A DNA stretch of 64,000 nt. Source: Mycolicibacterium sp. CBMA 247. GTDB taxonomy: Bacteria > Actinomycetota > Actinomycetes > Mycobacteriales > Mycobacteriaceae. The stretch spans positions 248,001 through 312,000 of the forward strand of contig NZ_VTGX01000002.1 in the NCBI RefSeq assembly GCF_009729095.1, given 5' to 3'. A program made the position numbers and the translations under genes. The notes beneath the pieces are model-generated. The model saw nothing but the letters and a program-made list of their open reading frames with translations. It searched no databases and was not told the origin of the DNA. Positions 34,885 through 44,627 of this stretch are shown here, piece after piece (within the stretch, counting starts at the first letter, position 1; every line of letters begins with the position of its first letter).

Positions 34885-36024
34885 ATGTCGGTGGACCGTC
34901 TACTCCCTTCTGACGAGGCGCGACAGCTCATCGCACTGACCCGCGATGTCGCCGACAAGGTGCTCGACCCGATCGTCGACGAGTACGAGCGCGACGAGAA
35001 GTACCCCGAAGGGGTGATGGCCCAGCTCGGCGCGGCCGGCCTGTTGAGCCTGCCCCAGCCCGAGGAGTGGGGCGGCGGCGGCCAGCCCTACGAGGTCTAC
35101 CTGCAGGTACTCGAGGAGATCGCCGCGCGGTGGGCCGCGATCGGCGTCGCGGTGAGCGTGCACAGTCTCTCGTCGCACCCGCTCCTGGCCTACGGCACCG
35201 AGGAGCAGAAGAAGCGCTGGCTGCCCGGCATGCTCTCCGGTGACCAGATCGGTGCCTACAGCCTGTCCGAACCACAGGCGGGATCCGATGCCGCGGCACT
35301 GAACTGCAAGGCGACCCGCGACGGCGACAGCTACGTCCTCAACGGATCGAAGGCGTGGATCACCCACGGCGGAAAGGCTGATTTCTACACCCTGTTCGCC
35401 CGCACCGGAGAAGGCTCAAAGGGCATCTCGTGCTTCCTCGTGCCCGGAGATCTCGAAGGACTGAGCTTCGGCAAGCCGGAGGAGAAGATGGGCCTGCACG
35501 CGGTGCCCACCACCTCCGCCTTCTACGACAATGCGCGCCTCGACGCCGACCGGCTGATCGGACAAGAAGGGCAAGGCCTGTCGATCGCATTCTCGGCACT
35601 GGACTCCGGCCGGCTCGGTATCGCCGCGGTCGCAGTCGGCATTGCGCAGGCCGCCCTGGACGAGGCCGTCCGGTACGCCAACGAGCGAACCACCTTCGGC
35701 CGCAAGATCATCGACCATCAGGGGCTCGGGTTCCTGCTGGCCGATATGGCCGCCGCGGTGATCAGCGCGCGGGCTACGTTTGTCGACGCCGCGCGCAGAC
35801 GGGATCAGGGATTGCCGTACTCGACGCAGGCCAGCGTGGCAAAGCTGATCGCCACCGACGCCGCGATGAAGGTCACCACCGATGCCGTGCAGGTCTTCGG
35901 TGGCGTCGGCTACACCCGCGACTTCCGGGTCGAGCGGTACATGCGGGAAGCCAAGATCACCCAGATCTTCGAGGGCACCAATCAGATTCAGCGCCTGGTC
36001 ATCTCGCGGGGGCTGGGTTCCTGA
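34885..36024 (+). CDS. Acyl-CoA dehydrogenase
   Basis: 379 aa standard-length ACAD. 'YSLSEPQAGSDAAAL' is the FAD-contact loop (about 128), 'YANERTTFGRKI' and 'QVFGGVGYTRDFRVERYMRE' belong to the C-terminal FAD domain, and Glu363 in 'IFEGTNQIQ' is the catalytic base of short/medium-chain enzymes. ATG at 34885 with AGGAGA upstream. Catalyses the first oxidation of beta-oxidation or branched-chain acyl-CoA catabolism; electron acceptor ETF. Its 3' end overlaps the convergent hydrolase by 26 bp. Confidence 0.92.
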   Translation: MSVDRLLPSDEARQLIALTRDVADKVLDPIVDEYERDEKYPEGVMAQLGAAGLLSLPQPEEWGGGGQPYEVYLQVLEEIAARWAAIGVAVSVHSLSSHPLLAYGTEEQKKRWLPGMLSGDQIGAYSLSEPQAGSDAAALNCKATRDGDSYVLNGSKAWITHGGKADFYTLFARTGEGSKGISCFLVPGDLEGLSFGKPEEKMGLHAVPTTSAFYDNARLDADRLIGQEGQGLSIAFSALDSGRLGIAAVAVGIAQAALDEAVRYANERTTFGRKIIDHQGLGFLLADMAAAVISARATFVDAARRRDQGLPYSTQASVAKLIATDAAMKVTTDAVQVFGGVGYTRDFRVERYMREAKITQIFEGTNQIQRLVISRGLGS

Positions 36025-36913
36025 CGAAATCCGTCACCGCGGCCAGGAACTGATCGGGCTGCTCGACCATCGGGCTGTGCCCGGAGCCTTTGATCACCAC
36101 GGGCGGCAGTCCGGCCGCGGTGTAGCGCTCGACGTTGGGCGCCGTCGGGGTCAGCACGTCTTGCTCACCCCACAGCACCAGCACTGGCTTGTGCAGTGCG
36201 GCAAGCGTTTCCACGACCGGAGGTGCTCCGTCTTTGGAGTCGCACACCCCTGAGTAGGTGAGGCGTTCCAGCGAGCGATGCGCGTACTCGGGCACCGGAT
36301 AGTCAGCGGCGAACCCGGACTGCAGCGAGCCCTCGGTGATGGCGTCGACGCCGCGGAACCAATCCAGGGCGGGCCCGATCACCGGCCAGCACACCATCTT
36401 TCCGAGCAGTGGCATGGAAACCAGCTCCTCGGCGGCCGGCGTATCGGACACCACGACGCGCTCCACCAGATCCGGATACCGCTGGGCCAATGCGGCCGCG
36501 ACCTCCCCGCCCATCGAATGCCCCACCAGCACGGCGTCGCGCACACCCAGGGCGACCAGAGCGTTGTGCACCGCCGAGGCCTGACCGTCGGCCTGGTAGT
36601 CGGCGGCCTCGATCGGGGCCTCCGAGCCGCCGTGGCCGACCAGATCGATCGCGATCACCCGCTGATCGCGGGCCAACTGCGGGGCCACCCGCTCCCACCA
36701 CTCGATCGAGGCCGAGTACCCGTGCAGCAACACCACCGCACGCTCACCCGGCGGCCCATACTCCCGCACGTTGAGATCGGGACCGTCCAGTGCCAGCACG
36801 TGCCCACCCGCGAACGGCTCGGCCTGGCGATGCGCCCTGGTCACCAGCAGTTCGTTCAGCAGCAATGCCACAACGGCCAGCAGCAGCACGCTCAGGGCGA
36901 TGCGCAGTTTCAT
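35999..36913 (-). CDS. Membrane-anchored alpha/beta hydrolase
   Basis: 304 aa. An N-terminal signal anchor (about 3-24) places the catalytic domain outside the membrane. Oxyanion 'LLHGYS' near 63, nucleophile Ser133 in 'GHSMGG', acid in 'WGEQDVLTP' and base in 'GSGHSPMVEQP'. The ATG at 36911-36913 was chosen over a longer frame that runs into the divergent LCP gene. Substrate unknown; probably an envelope esterase or lipase. Confidence 0.87.
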   Translation of the reverse strand: MKLRIALSVLLLAVVALLLNELLVTRAHRQAEPFAGGHVLALDGPDLNVREYGPPGERAVVLLHGYSASIEWWERVAPQLARDQRVIAIDLVGHGGSEAPIEAADYQADGQASAVHNALVALGVRDAVLVGHSMGGEVAAALAQRYPDLVERVVVSDTPAAEELVSMPLLGKMVCWPVIGPALDWFRGVDAITEGSLQSGFAADYPVPEYAHRSLERLTYSGVCDSKDGAPPVVETLAALHKPVLVLWGEQDVLTPTAPNVERYTAAGLPPVVIKGSGHSPMVEQPDQFLAAVTDFVRNPAPAR

Positions 36914-37004
36914 GCTCGGACGGTAATGCCGAGACGTCGGTGTTGACCAGCGTTTTTCCCCGGTGATCGAAGCCTCAGCGAACGGCCCCATAATGGCAGG
37001 TGCC

Positions 37005-38624
37005 ATGAACGCACCTGCCCACGCCAAAAGCGCCCCCCGGCGGCACCAGATGCCGCGCCGGGGCGTGCGGGCTGCCCGCCGGGCCGCCGTCGGTCTGGTG
37101 GCCCTATCGGTGCTGGCCGGAACCGGTATGGGCTGGGTGACCTACCACGGCGCGCTGGACGGCATCACCACGTCAAATGCCCTGGTAGGCGGCCCGGTCT
37201 CGGCCGGGGACACCGAGAACATCTTGATCATGGGACTGGACAGCCGGCTGGATCAGCACGGCAACCCGCTGCCCCAGGACATCTATGAGGCGCTGCACGC
37301 CGGTGACGAGACCGTAGGCGGCTACAACGCCAACGTGCTGATCGTGGTGCACCTGCCGGGTAACGGCGGCCCGGCCACCGCGTTCTCCATCCCCCGTGAC
37401 GACTATGTCGAGCTGGCCGGCTGCGGATGCAAGGGCAAGGTCAAGCAGGCCTACGGCTTCGCGTACCAGGCAGAGATGGACTCTCTGGAGTCCGACTCCG
37501 AAGATCCGTCGGTGCATGAGCAGCAGGCTCGTGAAGCGGGGCGCAAGGCCCAGATCGCCACGGTGCGCAACCTGCTCGGCATCCCCATTGACCATTTCGT
37601 CGAGGTCACCCTCGGCGCGTTCTTCCAAATCGCCAAGGCTGTGGCGCCCATCACCGTGTGCCTCAACGCCGACACGTCGGATCCATATTCCGGGGCTGAC
37701 TTTCGCAAGGGTGTGCAGCAGATCAACGCCTCGCAGGCGATGGCCTTCGTCCGTCAGCGCCGCGACGTCAACGACGAGAACTTCACCGACCTCGACCGCA
37801 CCCGGCGCCAACAGGCTTTCATCGCCGCACTGGTATCGGCCCTGGGTAAGAGCGGCGCGCTCTCCAGCCCGGCCATGCTGCGCGATCTGCTCAACGTCAC
37901 CAAGCAGAACGTCGCGCTGGACTCCGGGTTCGACCTGGCCAGCTTCGCCGGCCGCGCCTCGGCGCTGACCGGAGCGCCGCCCACCCTCTACACGCTGCCG
38001 ATCAAGGAGTTCGGCCAGAATTCGCTGGGCGAGGACATCAATATCGTCGACATCCCGACCATCCGGGCCATCGTCCGCGACCTGGTCGCCGAACCGGGGA
38101 GCAACACCGACGCCCCCGCCGCCCCGACACACGTGCTCGAAGGCCACGGTGCGGTGCTCGACGTGATCAACGCGTCCACCTATAACGGTCTGGCCGCGCA
38201 CCTCGAAACCACGTTCGCCGCAGACGGATTCACCCCGGGGCAGGTCGGCGACGCCGATTCCCTGGGCGCCGTCACCACGATCGACTATGGGACCGGCGCC
38301 GAGGAGGGCGCCCAGTCTCTGGCCGATAAGCTGGGCCTGATGGCCACGCCGTCGTCCGCGGTGGCAGCCGGCACGGTGCAGCTCACGTTGGGGACCGACT
38401 TCCCCGGCGAGGACTACCTGACCGGATCCAGCGATTCGTCATCGGACACCTCATCGGGGACTGGGTCGGACTCGAGCTGGGACTCGGCCAGCGATATGAC
38501 GACGGATGAAACGACCCCCAGCACGCCCGTGACCACGGTGGCTGCGACCGCGACCGGCACCAACACCGCGGCGCCCACCGACCTGAGCCAGATGAAGGTC
38601 TCCGGCGTTCCCTGCGTGAAGTAG
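37005..38624 (+). CDS. LytR-CpsA-Psr (LCP) cell-wall ligase
   Basis: 539 aa. Cytoplasmic basic N-terminus, membrane anchor about 27-47, LCP domain about 60-300 (with 'ENILIMGLDSR', 'AFSIPRDDYVEL', 'DRTRRQQAFIAALV'), LytR_C domain about 375-465 and a Ser/Thr/Asp-rich C-terminal tail. LCP enzymes attach arabinogalactan or other polymers to peptidoglycan from lipid carriers. Candidate starts are GTG 36963, ATG 36993 and ATG 37005; CATAAT (36989-36994) placed 10 bp before 37005 favours the last. Confidence 0.88.
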   Translation: MNAPAHAKSAPRRHQMPRRGVRAARRAAVGLVALSVLAGTGMGWVTYHGALDGITTSNALVGGPVSAGDTENILIMGLDSRLDQHGNPLPQDIYEALHAGDETVGGYNANVLIVVHLPGNGGPATAFSIPRDDYVELAGCGCKGKVKQAYGFAYQAEMDSLESDSEDPSVHEQQAREAGRKAQIATVRNLLGIPIDHFVEVTLGAFFQIAKAVAPITVCLNADTSDPYSGADFRKGVQQINASQAMAFVRQRRDVNDENFTDLDRTRRQQAFIAALVSALGKSGALSSPAMLRDLLNVTKQNVALDSGFDLASFAGRASALTGAPPTLYTLPIKEFGQNSLGEDINIVDIPTIRAIVRDLVAEPGSNTDAPAAPTHVLEGHGAVLDVINASTYNGLAAHLETTFAADGFTPGQVGDADSLGAVTTIDYGTGAEEGAQSLADKLGLMATPSSAVAAGTVQLTLGTDFPGEDYLTGSSDSSSDTSSGTGSDSSWDSASDMTTDETTPSTPVTTVAATATGTNTAAPTDLSQMKVSGVPCVK

Positions 38625-38630
38625 CCGCGG

Positions 38631-38925
38631 CTACAGCGTGACCCGAACCTGAGTGCCGAATCCGACCGCCGTCTCCTGCAGGGCCGCATGCACGCGGTCG
38701 AGCCCCGGATCCGGTATGCGTTCGCGGATCTTGTCGAGCTCCAGGCGCGCGGCCAGCAGGAGTTGCAGCGGGCCGTCATGAAGACGTTCGGCCAGTTCGG
38801 CATTGCGCAGGTCGTCGGCCCGGGTGGACCAGGACCACGATCAGGCCGATGAGCGGCAGTCGCAGCAGGGCCGAAACCCGGACGGGTCGGGTGGTGAAGA
38901 ATTCGACGACGCGCCCACTCGCCAT
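38631..38925 (-). pseudogene. Histidine kinase remnant, internally deleted
   Basis: It starts one base after the response-regulator stop with ATG 38923-38925. The first 34 codons encode a kinase N-terminus (MASGRVVEFFTTRPVRV, then one hydrophobic helix). In a different frame it continues with a HisKA_3 block ('NAELAERLHDGPLQLLLAAR', H-box histidine present) and ends at 38631-38633 in 'GTQVRVTL', the usual end of an ATPase domain. Nearly all the sensor region and the HATPase domain are missing, with a frame change near 38815. It cannot encode a working kinase. Confidence 0.8.
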
Positions 38926-38926
38926 G

Positions 38927-39565
38927 TCAGTCCAGCAGCCGACGGCGCATCGCCTCCGCCACTGCCGCACCGCGGTCGCCCACACCCAGCTTCTCGTACA
39001 GCCGCTGTACATGGGTCTTCACCGTCGACGGCGCCAGGTAGAGCTCCTTGGCCATCGCCGGGATGGAGCGGCCCTTGGCGATCAGGTCGAGCACCTCGCG
39101 TTCGCGCGGGCTGAGCACCGGCACGTCGGGTTCGTTGCGGCGGCGGATCTCGCCGGCCAGGCCGGCCGCCAGGTTCGGGTCGAGCACGTCCCGGCCCTTC
39201 GCGCAGGACAACACGGCGTTCACCAGCTCGCTGCGGGTGGACTCCTTCGACAGGAACCCGGCCGCCCCCTGCTGCAGCGCGGAGTAGACGATCGCCGGCT
39301 CGTCCTGTGCGGAAACCAGCAACACCCGGGTGGGCAGCTCGTCGCGGGTCACCGCGGCGGCCACCTGGGCCCCGTCCAGCTTCGGCATCCGGTAGTCCAG
39401 CAGGGCCACCTGCGGCTGGTGGGTCCTGATCAATTCCAGTGCCTCTGCGCCGTTGTCGGCCTCGGCCACCACATCGATCTCTCCGCTGGCGGTCAAGGCG
39501 CGCACCACACCCTCGCGGAACATCGGGTGGTCGTCGCCCACCACCACCCGCACCTTGCCGGCCAT
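38927..39565 (-). CDS. NarL/LuxR-type response regulator
   Basis: 212 aa. Receiver domain about 4-120 with acidic pair 'GDDHP', phospho-acceptor Asp57 in 'LLDYRMPKLDG' and Lys in 'FLSKES'. LuxR-type HTH about 145-205 ('LSPREREVLDLIAKGRS', 'PSTVKTHVQRLYEKLGV'). The ATG at 39563-39565 is preferred to an upstream in-frame ATG. Its partner kinase immediately downstream is a broken remnant, so the regulator is orphaned unless another kinase serves it. Confidence 0.9.
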   Translation of the reverse strand: MAGKVRVVVGDDHPMFREGVVRALTASGEIDVVAEADNGAEALELIRTHQPQVALLDYRMPKLDGAQVAAAVTRDELPTRVLLVSAQDEPAIVYSALQQGAAGFLSKESTRSELVNAVLSCAKGRDVLDPNLAAGLAGEIRRRNEPDVPVLSPREREVLDLIAKGRSIPAMAKELYLAPSTVKTHVQRLYEKLGVGDRGAAVAEAMRRRLLD

Positions 39566-39657
39566 GCGGCACAGCATCGCACAGCAACCCGACACGCCGA
39601 GCCGAATGAGGGAGTTTTGGGGCTGCCGGGTACCGGCGATACGGAAAAGTCACCCCT

Positions 39658-40539
39658 ATGCATCTGGACGAGTTGCAGTGGTTCGTGGTGCTCGCCGAAA
39701 CCGAGCACGTCACCGACGCCGCAGCCGAACTCGGCATCAGCCAGCCCACCTTGTCGCGCGCGCTGGCCCGGCTCGAGGAACAGGTGGGAGTGCCGCTCTT
39801 CGACCGGGTCAACCGACGTCTTCGACTCAACGCCTACGGCCATATCTTGCTGGAGCACGCGCGCCGCAGCATCAGCGAAATACGTTCGGCCACTGAGCGA
39901 ATCGCCGAGTTGCGCGATCCCGACACGGGGACGGTACGGCTGGCCTTCCTGCATTCGCAGGCCGGCTGGTTTGTACCGGATCTATTGCGCCGGTTCCGTA
40001 CCGACGCTCCGTTGGTGCGTTTCGAGCTGTTCCAGGGTGCCGCCCACGACATCGTCGAACGCCTGGCCAACGGTGAGGCCGACCTGGCGATCACCTCACC
40101 CCGCCCGGACGGATTCCGCTGGCGCGGGCTGTACGTGGAGCGGTTGTGCCTGGCGGTGCCCCGCGAGCATCGCTTCGCCCGCCGGTCCCGGATCCGGCTG
40201 GCCGACGCCGGTGCCGAGCCCTTCGTCGCGCTGGCGCCGGACTTCGGGTTGCGCCAGCTCACCGACGAACTGTGCGCCGAGGCCGGGATCGCACCGCCGG
40301 TGGTGTTCGAGGCGATGGAGATCCCCACCATGGAAGGGCTGGTGGCCGCCGGATTCGGGGTGGCCGTCGTCCCGGTACCCCGGCCCGAGCGCGCCGAGCC
40401 GGGCGCCGCGTACGTACCGCTGTCGGAGAGCTCGGCCAAACGCCAGATCGGCCTGACCTGGAACGCGGACCGGCAACTGCCACCCGCGGCGGCGCGCCTG
40501 GCCGACTTCATCATGCAGAATGTTCATGACTTTGACTAA
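39658..40539 (+). CDS. LysR-family regulator
   Basis: 293 aa. N-terminal winged HTH (about 3-62: 'HVTDAAAELGISQPTLSRAL') and a two-lobed effector domain (about 88-290). ATG at 39658. It precedes an MFS exporter by 46 bp in the same direction, and an inverted repeat spans the gap, so it may control that transporter. The effector is unknown. Confidence 0.88.
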   Translation: MHLDELQWFVVLAETEHVTDAAAELGISQPTLSRALARLEEQVGVPLFDRVNRRLRLNAYGHILLEHARRSISEIRSATERIAELRDPDTGTVRLAFLHSQAGWFVPDLLRRFRTDAPLVRFELFQGAAHDIVERLANGEADLAITSPRPDGFRWRGLYVERLCLAVPREHRFARRSRIRLADAGAEPFVALAPDFGLRQLTDELCAEAGIAPPVVFEAMEIPTMEGLVAAGFGVAVVPVPRPERAEPGAAYVPLSESSAKRQIGLTWNADRQLPPAAARLADFIMQNVHDFD

Positions 40540-40546
40540 GGTCATG
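40525..40546. promoter_or_regulatory. Inverted repeat CATGAC-N10-GTCATG
   Basis: Perfect 6-bp arms overlap the LysR stop codon and lie 40 bp before the MFS GTG. TTGACT (40533-40538) inside it could be a -35. Its dimensions fit a LysR-type binding site. Confidence 0.4.
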
Positions 40547-40585
40547 CATTGGACACATCTTTGCTGGCGTCCTACCGTCGTCTGA

Positions 40586-41848
40586 GTGTCCACCTCCCTG
40601 ACCTCCACCGAATGGCAGGGGCATACACGTGGCTCGACTGAATACCGGCGCCTGCTGGCCGCGCTGTTCTGCGCAGGAGTCGCCACCTTCGCCCAGCTGT
40701 ACTCACCCCAGGCCGTTCTTCCGCTGATCGCCCGTGACCTCGGTACCGGTGCCGCCCATGCCGCACTGACGATCTCGGCGGCCACCGTCGGCCTGGCACT
40801 GAGCGTGATCCCGTGGTCGGCCCTGGCCGACCGCATCGGCCGGGTCCAGGCCATGACGATATCCATCACCGCGGCAACGATTCTCGGGCTGATCGTGCCC
40901 CTGGCCCCCAGTGCGGCTCTGCTGTTGTCCGGCCGGCTCGCCGAAGGGCTGATGCTGGGCGGGGTGCCCGCGGTCGCCATCGCGTACCTCACCGAGGAGA
41001 TCGACGCCGGACATGCCGCCCGCGCGGCGGGCACCTACGTCGCGGGCACCACGATCGGCGGGTTGGCGGGCCGCCTCGTCACCGGACCGATCGCCGAGTT
41101 CGCCGGATGGCGGGTGGGCGTGCTGGTGGTCGCAGTGTTGTGTGGCCTGTCGGCGTTCGCGTTCGTCAGGCTCGCCCCGCCCGCGCAGGGCTTCACACCG
41201 GCCCGCAACGATCTGGCCCGGCGACTGGCCGAGAACCTGCGCTCATCCCGTCAGCTGGTGCTCTACAGCCAGGGCTTCCTGCTCATGGGCGGATTCGTGG
41301 CCATGTACAACTTCCTCGGATTCCGGCTGATGGCCACACCGTTCAACCTGCCGCAGACCATCGTCAGTCTGGTGTTCCTCGCCTATCTGTCGGGCACCTG
41401 GGCCTCAGCCCGGGCCGGCGCCGAGGCCACCCGATTCGGCCGCAAGACCGTCCTGCTCGGCTCGATCGCCACCATGATCGCCGGCGTGGCGATCACGCTG
41501 GCCGGCAACGTCGTCGCAGTCCTGATCGGGCTGGTGATCGCCACCGCGGGGTTCTTCGGCGCGCACGCCATCGCGTCGGGCTGGGTCGGCGCGGCCGCCG
41601 GTGACGGCAAGGCCCAGGCGTCCTCGCTGTACAACCTCTTCTATTACGCGGGCTCCAGCCTCATCGGCTGGGCCGGCGGGCTGGCGTTCGACGCCGCGGG
41701 GTGGCCGGCCGTCGCCGGCACCGTCATGGGCCTGGCTGTGCTGGCCGGGGTGCTGGCCTGCACGCTCAGATCAGCGAGCGGCGAGCCGCGCAGCTACCAG
41801 AGCTCGATGTCCCGGCCGTACTCCGATTGCGGGCGCGGACCGAAGTAG
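40586..41848 (+). CDS. MFS transporter (YnfM-type exporter)
   Basis: 420 aa with about 12 membrane segments. The MFS loop motif '[13 protein letters not shown]' lies after helix 2 (about 74-86) and a second-half equivalent '[14 protein letters not shown]' near 278. GTG start. Probably a proton-driven efflux pump for small organic compounds, downstream of a LysR gene. The last 55 bp overlap the convergent DUF1348 gene, and the C-terminal tail after helix 12 is hydrophilic. Confidence 0.87.
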   Translation: MSTSLTSTEWQGHTRGSTEYRRLLAALFCAGVATFAQLYSPQAVLPLIARDLGTGAAHAALTISAATVGLALSVIPWSALADRIGRVQAMTISITAATILGLIVPLAPSAALLLSGRLAEGLMLGGVPAVAIAYLTEEIDAGHAARAAGTYVAGTTIGGLAGRLVTGPIAEFAGWRVGVLVVAVLCGLSAFAFVRLAPPAQGFTPARNDLARRLAENLRSSRQLVLYSQGFLLMGGFVAMYNFLGFRLMATPFNLPQTIVSLVFLAYLSGTWASARAGAEATRFGRKTVLLGSIATMIAGVAITLAGNVVAVLIGLVIATAGFFGAHAIASGWVGAAAGDGKAQASSLYNLFYYAGSSLIGWAGGLAFDAAGWPAVAGTVMGLAVLAGVLACTLRSASGEPRSYQSSMSRPYSDCGRGPK

Positions 41849-42255
41849 CGCCGCTGCGACTCCTCGATGAGGACGTCGTTGATGCTCGCCTCGCGCCGGG
41901 CCATCAGCCCCTCCGGGGTGAACTGCCACAACTCGTTGCCATAGCTGCGGTACCACTGGCCTGCGGCGTCGTGCCATTCGTACTGGAACCGCACTGCGAT
42001 CCGGTCCTCGCTGAAAGACCAGAGCCCCTTCCGTAATACGTAATCCAGCTCGCGCTCCCACTTGGCGGTCAGGAACTCCACGATCTGTTCGCGCCCGACG
42101 ATGTGCAGGTCGCGATTGCGCCACTGCGAGTCCGGCGTATAGGCCAGGCTGACCCGCTGCGGGTCGCGGGTATTCCAGGCATCCTCGGCCGCCTGGACCT
42201 TCTGGACGGCGGTTTCGGTAGTGAACGGCGGGAAAGGCGGGCGGCTTCCAGTCAT
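41794..42255 (-). CDS. DUF1348 NTF2-like protein
   Basis: 153 aa. Full-length DUF1348/SnoaL-like fold: '[25 protein letters not shown]' and '[22 protein letters not shown]' are family signatures. Cytosolic, small alpha+beta barrel, no known reaction. ATG at 42255. It lies 43 bp from the divergent fadE2 start. Confidence 0.87.
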   Translation of the reverse strand: MTGSRPPFPPFTTETAVQKVQAAEDAWNTRDPQRVSLAYTPDSQWRNRDLHIVGREQIVEFLTAKWERELDYVLRKGLWSFSEDRIAVRFQYEWHDAAGQWYRSYGNELWQFTPEGLMARREASINDVLIEESQRRYFGPRPQSEYGRDIELW

Positions 42256-42298
42256 GCCACCTTTCTACCTGTCTAACCATGTGGCTATCGTGGCTGGC

Positions 42299-43528
42299 AT
42301 GGACTTCGCGATGTCGGCCAAAGCGGCTGATTACCACAAGCGGCTCACCGACTTCATGACCGACTATGTGTTCCCGGCCGAAGCCTCCTACCACGCCTAT
42401 CGCGAGGAAAAGGGACCGAAGGACCACACCGTCCCGCCGGTGGTGGAGGAGCTCAAGACCAAAGCCAAGGCGGCTGGGCTGTGGAACCTTTTCCTGCCGT
42501 CGGAGTCCGGGCTGACCAACCTGGAGTACGCGCCGCTGGCGGAGATCTCCGGCTGGAGCTTGGAGATCGCCCCCGAGGCAATGAACTGTCAGGCGCCGGA
42601 CACCGGCAATATGGAGACCCTGCACCTGTTCGCCGACGAGGCGCAGCGCAAGCAGTGGCTGGAGCCGCTGCTGGCCGGCGACATCCGCAGCGCGTTCGCG
42701 ATGACCGAGCCGGCCGTGGCGTCCTCCGATGCCCGCAACATCGAGACCACGATGCTGCGCGACGGTGCCGACTACGTCATCAACGGCCGCAAATGGTGGA
42801 TCACCGGCGCGGCCGATCCGCGCTGCAAGATCATGATCGTGATGGGCCGCACCAATCCCGATGCGGCCAGCCACGCGCAGCAGTCGATGATCCTGGTGCC
42901 CATTGATACAGCTGGGGTCACCGTCCTTCGGTCACTGCCGGTGTTCGGCTGGCAGGACCAGCACGGGCACTGCGAGATCGTGTTCGACAACGTGCGGGTG
43001 CCGGCCGAGAACCTGCTCCACGAAGAAGGCAGCGGGTTCGCCATCGCGCAGGCCCGGCTCGGCCCGGGCCGCATCCACCACTGCATGCGCGCGATCGGTG
43101 CGGCCGAGCGGGCGTTGGCGTTGATGATCGACCGCGTACAGAAACGCGTGGCGTTCGGTAAGCCGTTGGCCGAGCAGGGCGTGGTGCGCGAGTCGATTGC
43201 CAAGTCCCGCAACGAGATCGATCAGGCCCGGCTGCTGTGCGAGAAGGCCGCCTGGACCATCGACCGGGAGGGCAACAAGGCCGCGCACGTGCTGGTCAGC
43301 CAGATCAAATCGGTCGCCCCGCAGATCGCCTGCAACGTTATCGACCGGGCCATCCAGGTGCATGGCGCGGCCGGGGTCAGCGACGACGTCCCGCTGGCCC
43401 GGCTCTACAGCTGGCACCGTGCGATGCGGTTGTTCGACGGACCCGACGAGGTGCACATGCGCACCATCGCCCGGGCTGAACTCGGCCGGGAGAAATCCCC
43501 GCTTAGCGCGGCGGTGACGGCGCTGTGA
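42299..43528 (+). CDS. fadE2: Acyl-CoA dehydrogenase FadE2
   Basis: 409 aa of the ACAD10/11-like class, homologous to M. tuberculosis Rv0154c. 'FAMTEPAVASSDARNI' is the FAD loop, and 'QVHGAAGVSDDVPLARLYSW' lies in the C-terminal domain. The usual EGTxE catalytic block reads 'DGPDEVH', so an Asp takes the place of Glu as in ACAD10/11 enzymes that act on unusual or hydroxylated acyl-CoAs. ATG at 42299. GTGA overlap with ptpB, a conserved mycobacterial pairing. Confidence 0.92.
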   Translation: MDFAMSAKAADYHKRLTDFMTDYVFPAEASYHAYREEKGPKDHTVPPVVEELKTKAKAAGLWNLFLPSESGLTNLEYAPLAEISGWSLEIAPEAMNCQAPDTGNMETLHLFADEAQRKQWLEPLLAGDIRSAFAMTEPAVASSDARNIETTMLRDGADYVINGRKWWITGAADPRCKIMIVMGRTNPDAASHAQQSMILVPIDTAGVTVLRSLPVFGWQDQHGHCEIVFDNVRVPAENLLHEEGSGFAIAQARLGPGRIHHCMRAIGAAERALALMIDRVQKRVAFGKPLAEQGVVRESIAKSRNEIDQARLLCEKAAWTIDREGNKAAHVLVSQIKSVAPQIACNVIDRAIQVHGAAGVSDDVPLARLYSWHRAMRLFDGPDEVHMRTIARAELGREKSPLSAAVTAL

Positions 43529-44334
43529 CCCGCAACAACACCGACCTGGGCGAACTGTCGGGGGCGTGGAACTTTCGGGACGTCGCGGGGGAGACCGCGA
43601 TCCGGCCGGGGCTGCTCTACCGCTCCAGCCAGCTCAGCCAGCTCTCCGAGGACGGCCGAGCCGTGTTTCGCCGGCTCGGCATCACCGACGTCGCCGATCT
43701 GCGGTCACACCAGGAAGTGCAACGGCAAGGTTCCGGGCAGGTGCCCGATGGCGTCGCCGTCCACCTACTGCCATTCCACCCCGACAACTCGTCGAATCAG
43801 GATGCACCGCACGAGAACACCTTCCAGCGGGTGATGTCGGAGGCCGCCGATGGCGAGGACGTCGCCACAGCGGCCCGGCGGTACATGACCGAGGTGTACG
43901 AGGAATTCCCGACGCTGCCGGGCGCACATGCCGCGGTGCGCGAGGTGATTTCCCTGCTGGCGCAGGAACGTCCGGTGATCGCGCATTGCTTCGCCGGTAA
44001 GGACCGGACCGGCTTCACCGTCGCGACCGTGTTGGAAACTGTCGGCGTCGACCGGGACCACATCATCGCCGATTTCCTGGCCAGCAACGGCGCGATTCCG
44101 TCCTTGCGCAACCGCATCATGGACTCGGTGCGAGCCCGGTCCCAGGATGCGCCGGAAATCCTCACCTATGCCGAAGCCCGGTTGACCGACGAGGTGCTCG
44201 GCGTGCGCGAGGAATATCTCGATGCGGCATGGCGCAAGCTCGACGCTGCCTACGGCTCGGTGGGAGGTTTCCTCGAGGCGGCCGGGGTGTCGGCTGACGA
44301 TGTCGCCGCATTGCGGGCGAACCTGGTCGGCTAG
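43525..44334 (+). CDS. ptpB: Protein tyrosine/phosphoinositide phosphatase PtpB
   Basis: 269 aa (about 276 in M. tuberculosis). The P-loop 'HCFAGKDRTG' carries nucleophile Cys155 and Arg161; 'GAWNFRDVAG' and 'LYRSSQLSQL' are N-terminal signatures of the tyrosine-phosphatase/lipid phosphatase class. In pathogens PtpB is secreted and dephosphorylates host phosphotyrosine and phosphoinositides; no signal peptide is visible here. GTG start coupled to fadE2, matching the Rv0154c-Rv0153c order. Confidence 0.93.
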   Translation: MTRNNTDLGELSGAWNFRDVAGETAIRPGLLYRSSQLSQLSEDGRAVFRRLGITDVADLRSHQEVQRQGSGQVPDGVAVHLLPFHPDNSSNQDAPHENTFQRVMSEAADGEDVATAARRYMTEVYEEFPTLPGAHAAVREVISLLAQERPVIAHCFAGKDRTGFTVATVLETVGVDRDHIIADFLASNGAIPSLRNRIMDSVRARSQDAPEILTYAEARLTDEVLGVREEYLDAAWRKLDAAYGSVGGFLEAAGVSADDVAALRANLVG

Positions 44335-44340
44335 CCCGGG

Positions 44341-44613
44341 TCACACTTCCTCGAGCGCTTCGCCCAACTGCTCGGCGATTCGGCTGTGCTCGTTGTGCAT
44401 CAGCATGTGCCCGGCGCCGAGCAGCAGCGCGACCGGCCAGTCGATGACCTCGACGGCCGCCAGTATCCCCAGCGCACCGTAGTACGCCAGTTGCTCAGGG
44501 TGAGGCACCGTCACCCGGCCCACCACCGGCAACGTCATGGCGAACCCGTGCGCATCGCGCACGGTGCGCACCGCATCGCGGTGGCCCTTTGCTGATTTCG
44601 AATTTTCGGTCAT
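44341..44613 (-). CDS. Small membrane protein downstream of ctpI
   Basis: 90 aa. A polar N-terminus, 'VVGRVTVPHPEQLAYYGALG', one or two hydrophobic helices (about 42-72) with 'IDWPVALLLGAGHML', then a charged amphipathic tail ('RIAEQLGEALEEV'). It starts 15 bp after the ctpI stop on the same strand, so it is part of that operon. The WPV-centred core resembles that of the 154-aa protein upstream of ctpI. Function unknown; a possible accessory subunit of the ATPase. Confidence 0.75.
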   Translation of the reverse strand: MTENSKSAKGHRDAVRTVRDAHGFAMTLPVVGRVTVPHPEQLAYYGALGILAAVEVIDWPVALLLGAGHMLMHNEHSRIAEQLGEALEEV

Positions 44614-44627
44614 TGGTCACCTTTCGG

